In this document: positions 9,444 to 19,408 of the stretch, piece after piece | How positions within the stretch are numbered: the first letter of the stretch is position 1 | Layout: each line of letters starts with the position of its first letter | Origin: Nevskiales bacterium | GTDB taxonomy: Bacteria > Pseudomonadota > Gammaproteobacteria > Steroidobacterales > GCA-2729495 | Length of the DNA: 64,000 nt | Assembly (NCBI GenBank): GCA_011526045.1 | Contig: WYBE01000032.1 | Coordinates: 1 to 64,000, forward strand | Reading direction: 5' to 3' | Notes under the pieces: model-generated | What the model saw: only the letters and a program-made list of their open reading frames with translations | Databases searched by the model: none | What the model was told of the DNA's origin: nothing | Made by a program: the position numbers and the translations under genes

Positions 9444-9755
9444 TTACTTCGCCTGGCTGCGCTTGAACATCCGGTCGATCTTCTCGTTCGTAGCGTCGCA
9501 ACAGGCCTGGCTCTGATTGGCTGCATTGAGAGCCTGGTTGGCCGTGCTCTGCGCGCTGGTCGCCCGCTTGCCGGCGTCGTTCGCGGCGGCGCTGGCGGCG
9601 TCGGCGTTGGACTTGGCAGATGCAAGATCCTTGGCCATCTGGTCGACCTTGGCGGCCAGGGCCTCATGTTCCCTCTGCAGGTTGCCGGTGCAGCCAGCGG
9701 CCATCGTGATGGCAAGCGCGGCGACGCCGGCCTTGATTGCGAGCTTTGCGTTCAT
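9444..9755 (-). CDS. Lpp/OprI-type alanine-zipper lipoprotein
   Basis: A 103-residue lipoprotein with a signal peptide ending in the lipobox MAAGC (Cys22), followed by a long heptad-like helix rich in Ala, Asn, Lys and Ser and ending in lysine (MFKRSQAK). This is the architecture of Braun's lipoprotein and OprI: an outer-membrane trimeric coiled coil whose terminal Lys can be bound to peptidoglycan. The terminal Lys and the L,D-transpeptidase next door support wall attachment. The CC pair near residue 84 is outside the zipper. Ribosome binding site GAGGACC precedes the ATG. Confidence 0.88.
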   Translation of the reverse strand: MNAKLAIKAGVAALAITMAAGCTGNLQREHEALAAKVDQMAKDLASAKSNADAASAAANDAGKRATSAQSTANQALNAANQSQACCDATNEKIDRMFKRSQAK

Positions 9756-10069
9756 TTCAGGTCCTCGAAGATTGATACAGCAAACAGATGCGGTGATTAC
9801 CGCGCCCCAAACACGGGAGGAATCTCATGTCGATGTCCTCCCAAGGTGCGGAATGATGAACGAATCCGTATGGGTTCGCAATCCTGCGAGGGCCTGCGGA
9901 CGCGTTGTGATTCCTGTGTCGGAATCAGGCCAGGGAGTCGGAAACGTATCGTGACGGATCATCGCCGGACGCATCAACGGCGTGTGCGCGGCGCCGTGTG
10001 AGCGAGCGATCCCGGCCTGCCCGTCGGCAGGATCCGGCGCAGCAGCGGGGGCGTTAAAACCCGCCAGGC
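9756..10069. other. Intergenic region upstream of lexA with two hairpins
   Basis: No coding sequence is supported. TGATTCC (9908-9914) and GGAATCA (9921-9927) form a 7-bp stem with a 6-base loop. CCTGCC (10016-10021) and GGCAGG (10026-10031) form a second stem with loop CGTC. Neither has a T-run. The first could be an operator or RNA hairpin for the lipoprotein or lexA transcripts, but nothing decides this. Confidence 0.35.
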
Positions 10070-10097
10070 TTGCGTTCCGGGCAGTACTGTATATGAT
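10070..10097 (+). promoter_or_regulatory. Probable sigma-70 promoter of lexA operon
   Basis: TTGCGT at 10070-10075 and TATGAT at 10092-10097 are separated by 16 bp and match the -35 and -10 consensus at four and five positions. The -10 lies inside the first LexA box, so LexA binding would block RNA polymerase. The lexA ATG is 33 bp downstream. Confidence 0.7.
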
Positions 10098-10102
10098 CAC
10101 AG
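10087..10102. promoter_or_regulatory. LexA box 1
   Basis: CTGTATATGATCACAG is a perfect CTGT-N8-ACAG SOS box of the gammaproteobacterial type. It overlaps the putative -10 element, the usual position for repression. It should mediate LexA autorepression and SOS induction of the whole lexA-imuA-imuB-dnaE2 operon. Confidence 0.92.
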
Positions 10103-10105
10103 TGA

Positions 10106-10121
10106 CTGGTTTTTAATACAG
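10106..10121. promoter_or_regulatory. LexA box 2
   Basis: CTGGTTTTTAATACAG is a second SOS box fitting CTG-N10-CAG, 3 bp after the first box and 9 bp before the lexA start. E. coli lexA also has two tandem boxes. The close spacing suggests cooperative binding by two LexA dimers. Confidence 0.88.
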
Positions 10122-10130
10122 GCTTTCCCC

Positions 10131-10742
10131 ATGGCTGAGCTGACACCCAGGCAATCCGAAATTCTTTCGTTCATTCAGTCTTCTATTGAGGAAAACGGCA
10201 TGCCGCCTACACGTGTGGAAATTGCCCGAGCCCTCGGCTTCCGGTCGGCCAATGCCGCCGAGGAGCACCTGCGGGCCCTGCAGCGCAAGGGGGTGATCGA
10301 CCTCGTGCCCGGTGCCTCGCGCGGAATTCAGCTCAGTGGCGAACTGCGTGACCAGGATCTGTTGCCTCTCGTGGGCCGGGTTGCAGCCGGGCAGCCGATC
10401 CTTGCGCAGGAGAATATCGAGAACCGCTATCGCATCGATATGTCGCTGTTCCATCCCAGGCCGCATTACCTGCTGAGAGTGCAGGGCATGAGCATGAGGG
10501 ACGCCGGGATACTCGACGGCGACCTGGTTGCCGTATGGCGCACACCGGATGTCCGCAACGGACAGGTCATCGTGGCGCGACTGGAAGACGAAGTGACGGT
10601 GAAGCGCTATCGCCAGGAAGGGCATGTGGCATGGCTCTTGCCGGAGAACCCCGACTTCGAGCCTATCCGCGTGGATCTCAAGGACAAGGCGATGGTGATA
10701 GAAGGCGTCGTGATCGGCGTATTGCGCAACAACCTGTCCTGA
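10131..10742 (+). CDS. lexA: SOS repressor LexA
   Basis: The 203-residue repressor has a winged-helix DNA-binding domain (residues 1-65, [11 protein letters not shown] at the start, [14 protein letters not shown] as the recognition region) and an S24 peptidase domain. The self-cleavage site is Ala86-Gly87 in VGRVAAGQP; the catalytic dyad is Ser121 (GMSMRDAG) and Lys158 (TVKRY). RecA filaments trigger cleavage and induce the SOS genes. It lies directly behind two LexA boxes and heads an operon with imuA, imuB and dnaE2. Confidence 0.98.
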   Translation: MAELTPRQSEILSFIQSSIEENGMPPTRVEIARALGFRSANAAEEHLRALQRKGVIDLVPGASRGIQLSGELRDQDLLPLVGRVAAGQPILAQENIENRYRIDMSLFHPRPHYLLRVQGMSMRDAGILDGDLVAVWRTPDVRNGQVIVARLEDEVTVKRYRQEGHVAWLLPENPDFEPIRVDLKDKAMVIEGVVIGVLRNNLS

Positions 10743-10764
10743 TCATCCGGCCTGATGACACAGA

Positions 10765-11421
10765 GTGATTCCGATGTCGTCCTCCGGGAGCCGGCTCGAT
10801 CAGGTATTGCGGGATCCGCGAGTCTGGCGGGCAGGGCGGGTGACGGCTCGTGCCCGCGCAACGGTTTCTTCGGGGTGGCCGGAACTCGATGAAGCATTGA
10901 ATGGCGGCTGGCCCCTCGGCCAGCTGACCGAATTGCTCATCGATGCGCATGGCGTGGGAGAGTTCGCCCTGCTGCTGCCGGCGCTGCGCGGTCTGATGAT
11001 GTCGCAGCGGCGCGGAACGCAGGATGACTGGGTTGCCCTGGCGTCTTTCCCGCATATTCCCTACGCGCCCGCGCTGGCGCGGGCCGGCATCGATCTGTCG
11101 AGGCTGCTGCTGATCCGCTCGGGACGAGACTCCGACACGCTATGGGCCATGGAGCAGGCGTTGCACGCGCGGGCCTGCGCGGCGGTGGTAGGTTGGTCGG
11201 ACAGCCGTGATGTAGTTTCCCTGCGGCGTCTACAGCTGGCGGCCGAGGCCGGTAATGCCTGGACGGTGTTGTTCCGTTCCGCACGACTGCAGTCGCTGCG
11301 TTCGCCCGCTCCCCTGAGGATCCGGCTGCTGCGCGAGTCCGGCAGGGATCGACTCGAGTTGCGGGTATTGAAGCGCAGGGATGGGCCGGCGGTCGTGGTC
11401 GGTGTGGACACCGGCAGATGA
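10765..11421 (+). CDS. imuA: Mutasome accessory protein ImuA
   Basis: A 218-residue RecA-like protein of the ImuA (SulA-related) family, recognised by SSGWPELDEALNGGWPLGQL near residue 35 and by its operon position. ImuA pairs with ImuB and DnaE2 in the SOS translesion complex that causes most damage-induced mutation in bacteria lacking UmuDC. The GTG start at 10765 gives VIPMSSSG; an ATG at 10774, three codons on, is an equally good start. The stop is followed after 3 bases by the imuB ATG. Confidence 0.9.
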   Translation: MIPMSSSGSRLDQVLRDPRVWRAGRVTARARATVSSGWPELDEALNGGWPLGQLTELLIDAHGVGEFALLLPALRGLMMSQRRGTQDDWVALASFPHIPYAPALARAGIDLSRLLLIRSGRDSDTLWAMEQALHARACAAVVGWSDSRDVVSLRRLQLAAEAGNAWTVLFRSARLQSLRSPAPLRIRLLRESGRDRLELRVLKRRDGPAVVVGVDTGR

Positions 11422-11424
11422 ACC

Positions 11425-12993
11425 ATGAGTGTCGCGACGGAGAACTCGCCAGGGCCACTGCTCTTCGGGCAATCCCCGCTGCCGGCATGTCCGGAGCCGC
11501 CTGCGGAGAGCGTGCCCGCGGCCACGCTGGAACCTGGCAACGGCGGGCGCCTGTGGCTCTGCCTGTATCTCCCGCAACTCCCGCTGGAAATCCCTGCGGG
11601 CAACGCAGGTGCGCCGCGCGTGGTGCTCGACAGGGCAGGGCGCAGACCTACCGTCCTGCTTTGTGACGCTGTCGCCTGTCGCCATGGAGTGCGGCCTGGC
11701 ATGCCGGTGAACGCAGCGCTGGCGCTGCTGCCGCAACTCGAGACAAGGGTGCGCCAACCCGCTCTCGAGCGCGAGGCGCTGGGCAGGCTTGCCGCCTGGG
11801 CCACGGGCTTCACCCCATCGGTGAGCCTCGATCCTCATGGCGCATTGCTGCTGGAGATCGGCGGCAGTGCCGGTTTGTTTGGCGGGGCCGCCGGGCTGCG
11901 CGCGACGGCTGTCGCGGCGCTCACGCAGCGCGGCCATGTCGTGTGGTCGGCCATTGCGCCGACTGCGCGTGCCGCATTCTGGCTGGCCTCTTCCGGCGAA
12001 CAGCGGGTGGTGACCGAGGCAGCGCTGCTGCCGGGTGTGCTGGCGCGCCTGCCGCTGCGTCTGCCCGGGTGGGCAGAGGAGATCCGACAGCGCCTGCGGC
12101 GCATGGGCGTGACACGACTGGGCGAATGCCTGCGCCTGCCCCGCGATGGCCTGGCCCGCAGGATCGGCCCGGACTGTCTCGTCGAGATCGACGAGGCGCT
12201 GGGCCGGCGCCCCGAGTTGCGGCAGATGATCCGGCACGAAGACGGCTTTCGCGGCGAACTGGATCTGCCCGTCGAAACGCGGGATAGCGCCTCACTCATC
12301 GAGGCGCTGCGTATCCTGCTGCGCAGGCTCGAGGCGCACTTGCGGCAGCGACAGGCGGGAGCGCGGGTGCTGTGGATGCGGCTGCACCATGGTGTCGCAC
12401 CGGCCACCCTGCTGCGCATCGGCCTGCTCCGGCCGAGTGCGGATGCGGGTCACCTGGAAGAACTGGCGGCCATACGCCTGGCCACGCTGGTGCTGCCGGC
12501 GCCGGTGGTCTCGATAAGACTGGAGGCCGAAGTGGCGCCGTGGGTCGCAGCGGCGGGCAGCGATCTGTTCGGCCGGCCGCTGGACCCGGACGAGCGGCTG
12601 ACCGGACTGGTGGAGCGGTTGCGGATGCGCCTGGGGCAGGAGGCCGTGCATGGCATCCGCTCCTGCGATGAGCATCGTCCAGAAGCGGCCTGGCGCGTGG
12701 TGTCCGATCTTCGCGAGCGCTGCCCCCCGGTCGGGGCAGGAATCTCTCGTGGCACATCCCGTCCGTTGTGGCTGCTCGAGTCCCCGCTGGCGCTGGCCGC
12801 CCGTGCGGGCACGCCGTTCTTTCACGGCCAGGTCAGTTTCGAGAGCGGGCCGGAGCGCATCGAGACGGGATGGTGGGACGGGCGCGATATCCGGCGTGAT
12901 TATCACGTGGCCTGTAATCCGCGCGGGTTGCGGCTGTGGATCTTCAGGGATCTGCGCGGGGGCAGCTGGTACCTGCACGGCTTGTTCGGCTGA
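11425..12993 (+). CDS. imuB: Y-family polymerase-like protein ImuB
   Basis: The 522-residue protein resembles Y-family DNA polymerases (palm/fingers from about residue 40, then thumb and little finger) but, as known for ImuB, lacks the catalytic acidic residues: the segment that normally carries the DxD reads [14 protein letters not shown]. ImuB is the hub that links DnaE2, ImuA and the beta clamp. The segment SDLFGRP near residue 376 could be the clamp-binding motif (inference). The C-terminal [20 protein letters not shown] is typical of the family. The start codon is 3 bp after imuA and the stop is one base before dnaE2. Confidence 0.93.
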   Translation: MSVATENSPGPLLFGQSPLPACPEPPAESVPAATLEPGNGGRLWLCLYLPQLPLEIPAGNAGAPRVVLDRAGRRPTVLLCDAVACRHGVRPGMPVNAALALLPQLETRVRQPALEREALGRLAAWATGFTPSVSLDPHGALLLEIGGSAGLFGGAAGLRATAVAALTQRGHVVWSAIAPTARAAFWLASSGEQRVVTEAALLPGVLARLPLRLPGWAEEIRQRLRRMGVTRLGECLRLPRDGLARRIGPDCLVEIDEALGRRPELRQMIRHEDGFRGELDLPVETRDSASLIEALRILLRRLEAHLRQRQAGARVLWMRLHHGVAPATLLRIGLLRPSADAGHLEELAAIRLATLVLPAPVVSIRLEAEVAPWVAAAGSDLFGRPLDPDERLTGLVERLRMRLGQEAVHGIRSCDEHRPEAAWRVVSDLRERCPPVGAGISRGTSRPLWLLESPLALAARAGTPFFHGQVSFESGPERIETGWWDGRDIRRDYHVACNPRGLRLWIFRDLRGGSWYLHGLFG

Positions 12994-12994
12994 G

Positions 12995-15900
12995 ATGACT
13001 GAGCCGTTGCCCGGGTACGCTGAGCTTCATTGCATCAGCAATTTCACGTTCCTGCGCGGTGCGTCCCATCCCGCGGAGCTGGTCGAGCGCGCCGGCAGAC
13101 TCGGCTACACGGCGCTCGCCATTACGGATGAGTGCTCCGTCGCCGGCATCGTCCGCGCCCATGTGGCTGCCCGCAAGCTGGGCATGAAGCTCATCGTCGG
13201 GGCCGGGTTCCGCCTGTCCGATGGCATGCAGCTGTTGCTGCTGGCGATACACCGCCAGGGGTACGGCCAGCTCTGCGAGCTGATCACCCGCGGCCGGCGC
13301 GCAGCGGCGAAGGGCGGCTACCGGCTGACCCGCGATGACGTCGGTACGGCCGATCTCAGCGGTTGCCTCGCCCTCTGGGTTCCCGGGGTCGCCGGCGCCG
13401 GGCCGATGGACGCGGCATGGGTGCGCGATTGCTTTCCGGGCCGCTCCTGGCTGGGCGTTGAGTTGCTCGCGGGCGGTGACGATGCCGCAAAGCTCGCCTC
13501 TCTCATGGCATTGTCCCGTGCCAGCCGGTTGCCTGCCGCAGGCATGGGCGACGTGCACATGCATGTGCGCGGCCGCCGCGCGCTGCAGGATGTCCTGTCA
13601 GCCATCCGCATGAGAACGACGCTCGCCGAGGCGAGCGGGAGGCTGCATGCGAGCGGTGAGCGTCATCTGCGCTCGCGCGCGCAGCTGGCGCGGATCTACC
13701 CGGCGGAGCTGCTGCGCGAGACCGTCGAGATTGCCGCGCGGACACGGTTCAGCCTGGAGGAACTGCGCTACGAGTATCCCGAGGAACTGGTGCCAGCAGG
13801 CGAGACCCCGCAGAGCCACCTGCGGGAGTTGACGGAGCAGGGCATCCGGCAGCGCTGGCCGTCGGGCATCCCGCCGGAGTTGCGCCGGCAGATCGGGCGC
13901 GAGCTGGAGCTGATCGCCGAACTGGGCTACGAGGCGTATTTCCTTACCGTCCACGACATCGTGCGGTATGCGCGGGGGCGCGGCATCCTGTGTCAGGGCC
14001 GCGGGTCGGCGGCCAACTCCGCGGTCTGCTTCTGCCTCGGCATCACGGAGGTGGACCCGGCGCGCATGTCCATGCTGATGGAGCGCTTTATCTCCCGTGA
14101 GCGGGGTGAACCGCCCGATATCGACGTGGATTTCGAGCATGAGCGGCGGGAGGAGGTCATCCAGTACATCTACCGCAAGTACGGCAGGGAGCGGGCGGCG
14201 CTGACAGCCACCGTAATCAGCTATCGCCCGCGCAGCGCATTGCGTGATGTCGCCAGGGCGATGGGGCTTGCGGGCGTGCAGGTGGAGCGCCTGGCGCGGG
14301 CCGTGCAGTGGTGGGACGGGCAGCGCATCGAAGACGAGCGCATCATCGAAGCGGGGCTCGATCCGGACAATCCGACCGTACGCCGCCTCGTGCGACTCGC
14401 CAGGGACCTGGTCGGCTTCCCCCGCCACCTGTCGCAGCACGTGGGCGGCTTCGTCATCGCCCGCGAAGCGCTCTCGCGGCTGGTGCCCGTCGAGAACGCC
14501 GCCATGCCCGAGCGCACGGTCATCCAGTGGGACAAGAACGACCTCGACGACCTCGGCTTGCTCAAGGTGGACGTGCTGGGCCTCGGGATGCTGTCCGCGA
14601 TCCGCCGCAGCCTCGCGCTGATCAACGATTACCACGGCCGCGAGCTGACGCTGGCCACCGTGCCGGCGGAAGACCCGCGGGTCTACGAGATGATCGGACG
14701 TGCCGACACCGTGGGAGTGTTTCAGATCGAGTCACGGGCGCAGATGGCCATGTTGCCCAGGCTGCGGCCCCGCTGCTATTACGACCTGGTCATCGAGGTG
14801 GCCATCATCCGGCCCGGGCCGATCCAGGGCGACATGGTTCACCCCTACCTGCGCCGGCGCAACGGCGAGGAGCCGGTGAGTTATCCGAGCCCCGAGGTGG
14901 AGCAGGTACTGGCCCGCACCCTGGGCGTGCCGATCTTCCAGGAACAGGTGATGCAGCTCGCCGTCGTGGCGGCCGGTTTTTCTCCGGGGGAGGCGGACGA
15001 ATTGCGCCGGGCGATGGCGGCGTGGCAGCGGCGTGGCGGGCTGGGGCCCTTCGAGCAACGGTTGCTGGAGGGCATGGGCAAGCGCGGCTACGAACCGGAG
15101 TTCGCGCAACAGATATTTCGCCAGATCCTCGGTTTCGGTGAGTACGGGTTCCCGGAGTCCCACGCGGCGAGTTTTGCCCTGCTGGTATACGTTTCGGCCT
15201 GGTTGAAGTGTCACGAGCCGGCGGCGTTCACCTGCGCGCTGCTCAACAGCCAGCCGATGGGTTTCTATGCGCCGACCCAGCTGGTGCAGGATGCACGCCG
15301 GCACGGCGTGGAGGTGCGCCCGGTGGATGTGAACCGCAGCGATGGGGACTGCGGCCTGGAGCGCGGAGCAGGCGGCCGGCCGGCGCTGCGTCTCGGGCTG
15401 CGGCTGGCGGCCGGCCTGTCAGCAGCGGCGGCCAGCCGGATCGGGCAGGCACGGCAATCTGCTCCCTTCGCGAGTGTCCAGGATCTTCGGGAGCGCGCCA
15501 GCCTGGGCTCGGCCGATCTCGGTGCGCTCGCCGCCTGTGGTGCGCTCGCCGGCATCGCCGGGCATCGGCATCGGGCAGCCTGGGAAGTCGCCGGCGCGGA
15601 GCGGCCGCTGCCACTGATGCCCCGGGTGCATATCGCGGAGGGAGCGCCGCTGCTGCGGCGGCCGTCCGAGGGCGAGGATGTCGCGTCAGACTACGAGCAC
15701 CTGGGGCTGACCCTCGGTCGCCACCCGCTGGCGTTGTTGCGCACGCGGCTGGGCCGCGAAGGGGTCCTGAGTGCGGCCGAGGTATGGGAACGCGCGCACG
15801 GCAGCCTGGTACACGCAGCCGGTCTCGTGATCACCCGGCAGCGGCCGGGCAGCGCCAATGGCGTTATCTTCGTGACGCTGGAAGACGAGAGCGGGCACGT

Positions 15901-16084
15901 CAACCTCATCGTGTGGCAGGGGGTTGCCGAACGCCAGCGCCGGGTGTTGCTGCAAGCGGCCCTGCTGGGCGTGTGGGGGCGGGTACAGCGCGAAGGCGAT
16001 GTGCTGCACGTGATCGCCGGGCGACTCGAGGATCACAGTGGTCTGCTGGGGGCCTTACGGGCCCAGAGCCGGGACTTCCACTGA
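12995..16084 (+). CDS. dnaE2: Error-prone DNA polymerase DnaE2
   Basis: This 1029-residue C-family polymerase starts at the ATG one base after the imuB stop ([20 protein letters not shown]); the open frame extends further upstream but overlaps imuB. An N-terminal PHP domain (residues about 10-200), the palm with [16 protein letters not shown] (catalytic acids) near residue 373, and an OB-fold near residue 920 ([18 protein letters not shown]) are visible. DnaE2 performs SOS-induced translesion synthesis with ImuA/ImuB. At about 1030 residues it is shorter than the replicative DnaE (about 1160). Confidence 0.96.
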   Translation: MTEPLPGYAELHCISNFTFLRGASHPAELVERAGRLGYTALAITDECSVAGIVRAHVAARKLGMKLIVGAGFRLSDGMQLLLLAIHRQGYGQLCELITRGRRAAAKGGYRLTRDDVGTADLSGCLALWVPGVAGAGPMDAAWVRDCFPGRSWLGVELLAGGDDAAKLASLMALSRASRLPAAGMGDVHMHVRGRRALQDVLSAIRMRTTLAEASGRLHASGERHLRSRAQLARIYPAELLRETVEIAARTRFSLEELRYEYPEELVPAGETPQSHLRELTEQGIRQRWPSGIPPELRRQIGRELELIAELGYEAYFLTVHDIVRYARGRGILCQGRGSAANSAVCFCLGITEVDPARMSMLMERFISRERGEPPDIDVDFEHERREEVIQYIYRKYGRERAALTATVISYRPRSALRDVARAMGLAGVQVERLARAVQWWDGQRIEDERIIEAGLDPDNPTVRRLVRLARDLVGFPRHLSQHVGGFVIAREALSRLVPVENAAMPERTVIQWDKNDLDDLGLLKVDVLGLGMLSAIRRSLALINDYHGRELTLATVPAEDPRVYEMIGRADTVGVFQIESRAQMAMLPRLRPRCYYDLVIEVAIIRPGPIQGDMVHPYLRRRNGEEPVSYPSPEVEQVLARTLGVPIFQEQVMQLAVVAAGFSPGEADELRRAMAAWQRRGGLGPFEQRLLEGMGKRGYEPEFAQQIFRQILGFGEYGFPESHAASFALLVYVSAWLKCHEPAAFTCALLNSQPMGFYAPTQLVQDARRHGVEVRPVDVNRSDGDCGLERGAGGRPALRLGLRLAAGLSAAAASRIGQARQSAPFASVQDLRERASLGSADLGALAACGALAGIAGHRHRAAWEVAGAERPLPLMPRVHIAEGAPLLRRPSEGEDVASDYEHLGLTLGRHPLALLRTRLGREGVLSAAEVWERAHGSLVHAAGLVITRQRPGSANGVIFVTLEDESGHVNLIVWQGVAERQRRVLLQAALLGVWGRVQREGDVLHVIAGRLEDHSGLLGALRAQSRDFH

Positions 16085-16130
16085 CCGGTCAGCCGGACGG
16101 CGCCGCGAGGCTACGGAATCAAGCGCCCGG

Positions 16131-16406
16131 TCAGTCCTCGATGTCGAAGTCATCGAGATCCATGATCTCCCGGGCGATGCGTTTCTCTTCCAGGATGTCC
16201 TCGATTTTGCGGCGGGCCGAGCCGCTGGGGACAGCTCCGCCTTTCGACTCCGCCTCGATCTGCGCGATCAGGTCCTCGACGTTCACCTCGACCGAGATAT
16301 CACCGACGTTGTCGGTCGTCGAAGGCGTCGCCGCCGCCGCCGGGGTTTCAGCTTCCTGTTCCTCGGCTTCCGTATCCGGTTCGTCTGGAGCGGGAGTACC
16401 TGACAC
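16131..16406 (-). CDS. Small acidic protein of unknown function
   Basis: A 91-residue protein starting at GTG (VSGTPAPDEPDTEAEEQ), with AGAGGG about 9 bases upstream. The first 35 residues are low-complexity, acidic and rich in Ala, Pro and Thr. The middle (VEVNVEDLIAQIEAES) and the end (RRKIEDILEEKRIAREIMD) look helical, and the last residues are DLDDFDIED. The RRxIE...EE.R pattern resembles the small PA3496-like proteins of pseudomonads, but I would not transfer that name. It is behind gspF and convergent with dnaE2. A promoter is visible upstream, so it has its own transcript. Confidence 0.65.
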   Translation of the reverse strand: MSGTPAPDEPDTEAEEQEAETPAAAATPSTTDNVGDISVEVNVEDLIAQIEAESKGGAVPSGSARRKIEDILEEKRIAREIMDLDDFDIED

Positions 16407-16451
16407 CGCAGCGTCCCTCTTCGCATTGCACAGTGGTTGTCGAATGGCGGC

Positions 16452-16480
16452 TATATAATCGCATTTGCCGATGTTGGCAA
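16452..16480 (-). promoter_or_regulatory. Sigma-70-like promoter of the small acidic gene
   Basis: On the minus strand TTGCCA (16480-16475) and TATATA (16457-16452) are 17 bp apart, close to the sigma-70 consensus. The GTG start is about 45 bp downstream. It lies between gspF and the small acidic gene, so that gene need not depend on the gsp transcript. Confidence 0.65.
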
Positions 16481-16585
16481 TAGCCGTTCCGACAGGGCGT
16501 GACGGCGCGCGCAACGCCTGCCCGGCAGAATCAGCAACGGCCATGGACTCCGCGCCGACCTGCGCATGCGCTTCGCGGCTATGCG

Positions 16586-17800
16586 TCAGCCGACGAGCTG
16601 GTTCAGTTCGAAAATTGGCAACAGTATCGCCAGCACGATGATCAGCACGATGACGCCCATCGTGACGATGAGCGCCGGCTCCATCAGGCCCATCAGGGCG
16701 GCAATCAGCCCGTCCATCTCCTTTTCCTGGTTGGCCGCAGCGCGCGCGAGCATGACCTCGAGTTCGCCGCTGGCCTCGCCGCTGGAAATGAGGTGAATGC
16801 AGATCGGCGGAAAATGCCCGCTGACCGCGAGCGACTTGCCGATGGAGGCGCCCTCGCGTATCCGCGAAGCCGCCTCGCGAACCGAAGATTGCATGGGCAG
16901 GTTGGTCACGACCTCGGCGGATATTCGCAGCGCCTCGAGCACCGGCACGCCGCTGCCGGTCAGGATGCTGAAGGTCCGGGTGAAGCGCGCGGTATTGAAA
17001 CCACGGGTGAGACGCCCGATCACCGGCAGCCGCAGGAGCGTGGTGTGCCAGGTCCATCGCGGGCCCGGACGGCGCAGGAGTCTCGTGATGCCCCAGCCCA
17101 GGATGCCGAGCGCGATGAGCAGGGCCACGCCGTACTCGCGCAGGAAGCTGCTGGTCGAGATCAGGATCTGCGTCAACGCCGGCAGTTCGCGTCCGGTATT
17201 GACGAAAACGGCGACCACTTTCGGCACGACATACACCAGCATGCCGCCGACGATCAGCAGCGCCAGCGAGGTCAGCACCACGGGATAGATCATCGCGTTC
17301 TGCACCTTGCGGCGCAGCTCATGGCGACTCTCGGTGTAGTCGGCGAGCCGCTCCAGCACGGCATCCAGGTGCCCGGATTGCTCGCCGGCCGCAATGGTCG
17401 CGCGGTACAGTTCGGGGAAGGCCTTGGGAAACTCGCCAAGGCCGTCGGCGAGGGTGTGGCCCTCCATGACCTTCGATCGCACGCCGAGCAGAATGCTCTT
17501 GAGCCGCGGCGTCTCGCTCTGCTCGGCCACGGCGAGCAGGGCTTCCTCCAGGGGCAGCGCCGAGGCGAGCAGGGTGGCGAGCTGGCGGGTCATCAGCGCG
17601 AGATCTGCGGCCGACATCGAGCGGCGCAGCGAAAACGAACGTTGCCGCGTCGCTTCCTTCTCGGCCACCTCGACGACAGCCAGCGGCAGCAGCCGGCGTT
17701 CACGCAGGATCTGGCGCACCTGTCGGGGCGTGTCGCCCTCGATGACTCCGCGGGTTTCGCGCCCGGACGGATCGACTGCGGTGTATTCGAAGGCACCCAT
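16586..17800 (-). CDS. gspF: Type II secretion inner-membrane protein GspF
   Basis: A 404-residue polytopic platform protein with two repeated GspF domains (about 70-190 and 270-395) and three hydrophobic segments (about 170-190, 220-240, 375-398). The N-terminus MGAFEYTAVDPSGRETRG is characteristic, and AGEQSGHLDAVLERLADY and SGEASGELEVMLARAA are the matching repeat motifs. GspF couples the GspE ATPase to pseudopilus assembly. It ends the local gspC-D-E-F operon; gspG, the major pseudopilin normally next, is absent. Confidence 0.95.
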   Translation of the reverse strand: MGAFEYTAVDPSGRETRGVIEGDTPRQVRQILRERRLLPLAVVEVAEKEATRQRSFSLRRSMSAADLALMTRQLATLLASALPLEEALLAVAEQSETPRLKSILLGVRSKVMEGHTLADGLGEFPKAFPELYRATIAAGEQSGHLDAVLERLADYTESRHELRRKVQNAMIYPVVLTSLALLIVGGMLVYVVPKVVAVFVNTGRELPALTQILISTSSFLREYGVALLIALGILGWGITRLLRRPGPRWTWHTTLLRLPVIGRLTRGFNTARFTRTFSILTGSGVPVLEALRISAEVVTNLPMQSSVREAASRIREGASIGKSLAVSGHFPPICIHLISSGEASGELEVMLARAAANQEKEMDGLIAALMGLMEPALIVTMGVIVLIIVLAILLPIFELNQLVG

Positions 17801-17836
17801 GGCGGTGCGAATTCTGCTACCGCCGCAGGCGCCGGT

Positions 17837-19408
17837 CTAGTTGGCCCGCGTTACGCGCAGGACTTCTTCCAGCGTGGTGACGCCGGTGAGCACCTGGCGC
17901 AGGCCGTCCTCGCGGATGCTCGGGCCGCGGGTGCGGGCGTGGCGCTCGAGTTCGTGTTCGCCGGAACCGTCGTGGATCATCGTGCGCAGTTCATCGTCGA
18001 TGGTGACGAGTTCATAGATGCCGGTCCGGCCCTTGTAGCCGGTGGTGCCGACAGCATCGGCCCGCGGCCGATAAAGCGGCGGTGCCTGCGCCGGGTCCAC
18101 GCCGAGGAGCCGGCATTCGTATTCGGACGCCGTGTAGGCCTCGCGCATGTCCGGGTCGAGCACGCGCACCAGGCGTTGTGCCAGCACGCCGACGAGGCTC
18201 GATGAGAGCAGGAACGGCTCGATGCCCATGTCACGCAGCCGGGTCACGGCGCCGACGGCGGTATTCGTATGCAGTGTCGAGAGCACCAGGTGTCCGGTGA
18301 GGCTCGCCTGCACGGCGATCTCGGCGGTCTCCAGGTCGCGGATTTCGCCCACCATCACGACGTCCGGATCCTGGCGCAGAATGGCGCGCAGTCCACGCGC
18401 GAAGGTCATTTCGACCTTGGTGTTTACCTGTGACTGGCCGATCCCGTCGATGTAGTACTCGATCGGGTCCTCGACGGTCATGATGTTGCGGGTGTTGTCG
18501 TTGATGCGTTCCAGGGCGGCGTAAAGCGTCGTGGTCTTGCCGGAGCCGGTAGGGCCGGTCACGAGGATGATGCCGTGGGGCTTGTGGATCAGTTCGTCGA
18601 TGACGTCCTGGGTCGAGCGGTCCATGCCGAGGTGGTTCAGGTCGATGCGCCCTGCATGTTTGTCGAGCAGCCGCAGCACCACGCGCTCGCCATGGCCGGA
18701 GGGCATGGTGGACACGCGCACGTCGACCGCGCGCCCCGCCACGCGCAGCGAGATCCGGCCGTCCTGCGGCAGGCGCTTTTCGGCGATGTCGAGCTTCGAC
18801 ATGACCTTGATTCGCGACACCACCAGCGGCGCTACCGCACGGCGGGACTGCAGCACTTCACGCAGTACGCCGTCGATGCGAAAGCGGATGACGAGGCGGT
18901 TCTCGTAGGGCTCTATATGGATGTCGGAGGCGTTCTCCTTGACCGCCGAGGTGAGCACCGCGTTGATGAGACGGATGATCGGCGCATCGTCGTCGCTCTC
19001 GAGCAGATCCGAGGGCTCCGGCAACTGCTGAGCGACCAGGAAGAGGTCCGTGTCGTCGCCGAGTCCGTCCACCATCTGCATGGTGGAATTCGACTCGCGC
19101 TCGTAGGTTTCCTGCAGCCGGGCGTCGAAGACGTCGGCCGGTACCACCGTGAGGTGCAGCGGCATGCCGGCGAAGCGGCGCGTTTCGCCGATCGCAAGCG
19201 GGGCCGTATCGGGCTTCACGAGCACCTGCGCCCGACCGTCCGCGAAACCCAGGATCAGCACGCCGTGACGCTTGGCGAAGGCGAAGGGCAGCAACCGCTG
19301 CGCGACCTCGGCAGCAGCCCCGGGCTGCGTCATCGTGGCGGCATCCGCGGCGACGGCCCTCAGGCCGTCACCACTCTCACCGGGGGTCCGCTGGACCAGG
19401 ATTGCCAT
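17837..19408 (-). CDS. gspE: Type II secretion ATPase GspE (tetracysteine motif lost)
   Basis: The 523-residue secretion ATPase has an N1E/N2E region (residues about 30-150), Walker A GPTGSGKTTTLYA, an Asp box, a Walker B (DVVMVGEIRDLETAE) and a His box (GHLVLSTLHTN). In most GspE/PilB proteins a zinc-binding CxxC-Xn-CxxC follows before the GYRGRTGI motif. Here the corresponding positions read LDPDMREAY and RADAVGTTGYKGRTGI, so all four cysteines are absent although the surrounding fold is kept. The start overlaps gspD by 32 bp; an ATG at 19333 (MTQPGAAAEVAQ) is the alternative and would avoid the overlap. Confidence 0.95.
   Translation of the reverse strand: MAILVQRTPGESGDGLRAVAADAATMTQPGAAAEVAQRLLPFAFAKRHGVLILGFADGRAQVLVKPDTAPLAIGETRRFAGMPLHLTVVPADVFDARLQETYERESNSTMQMVDGLGDDTDLFLVAQQLPEPSDLLESDDDAPIIRLINAVLTSAVKENASDIHIEPYENRLVIRFRIDGVLREVLQSRRAVAPLVVSRIKVMSKLDIAEKRLPQDGRISLRVAGRAVDVRVSTMPSGHGERVVLRLLDKHAGRIDLNHLGMDRSTQDVIDELIHKPHGIILVTGPTGSGKTTTLYAALERINDNTRNIMTVEDPIEYYIDGIGQSQVNTKVEMTFARGLRAILRQDPDVVMVGEIRDLETAEIAVQASLTGHLVLSTLHTNTAVGAVTRLRDMGIEPFLLSSSLVGVLAQRLVRVLDPDMREAYTASEYECRLLGVDPAQAPPLYRPRADAVGTTGYKGRTGIYELVTIDDELRTMIHDGSGEHELERHARTRGPSIREDGLRQVLTGVTTLEEVLRVTRAN

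Noticed and set aside
12650..12994. The N-terminal 115-codon extension of dnaE2
   Set aside because: It overlaps imuB and lacks homology; the ATG one base after the imuB stop gives the canonical DnaE2 start.
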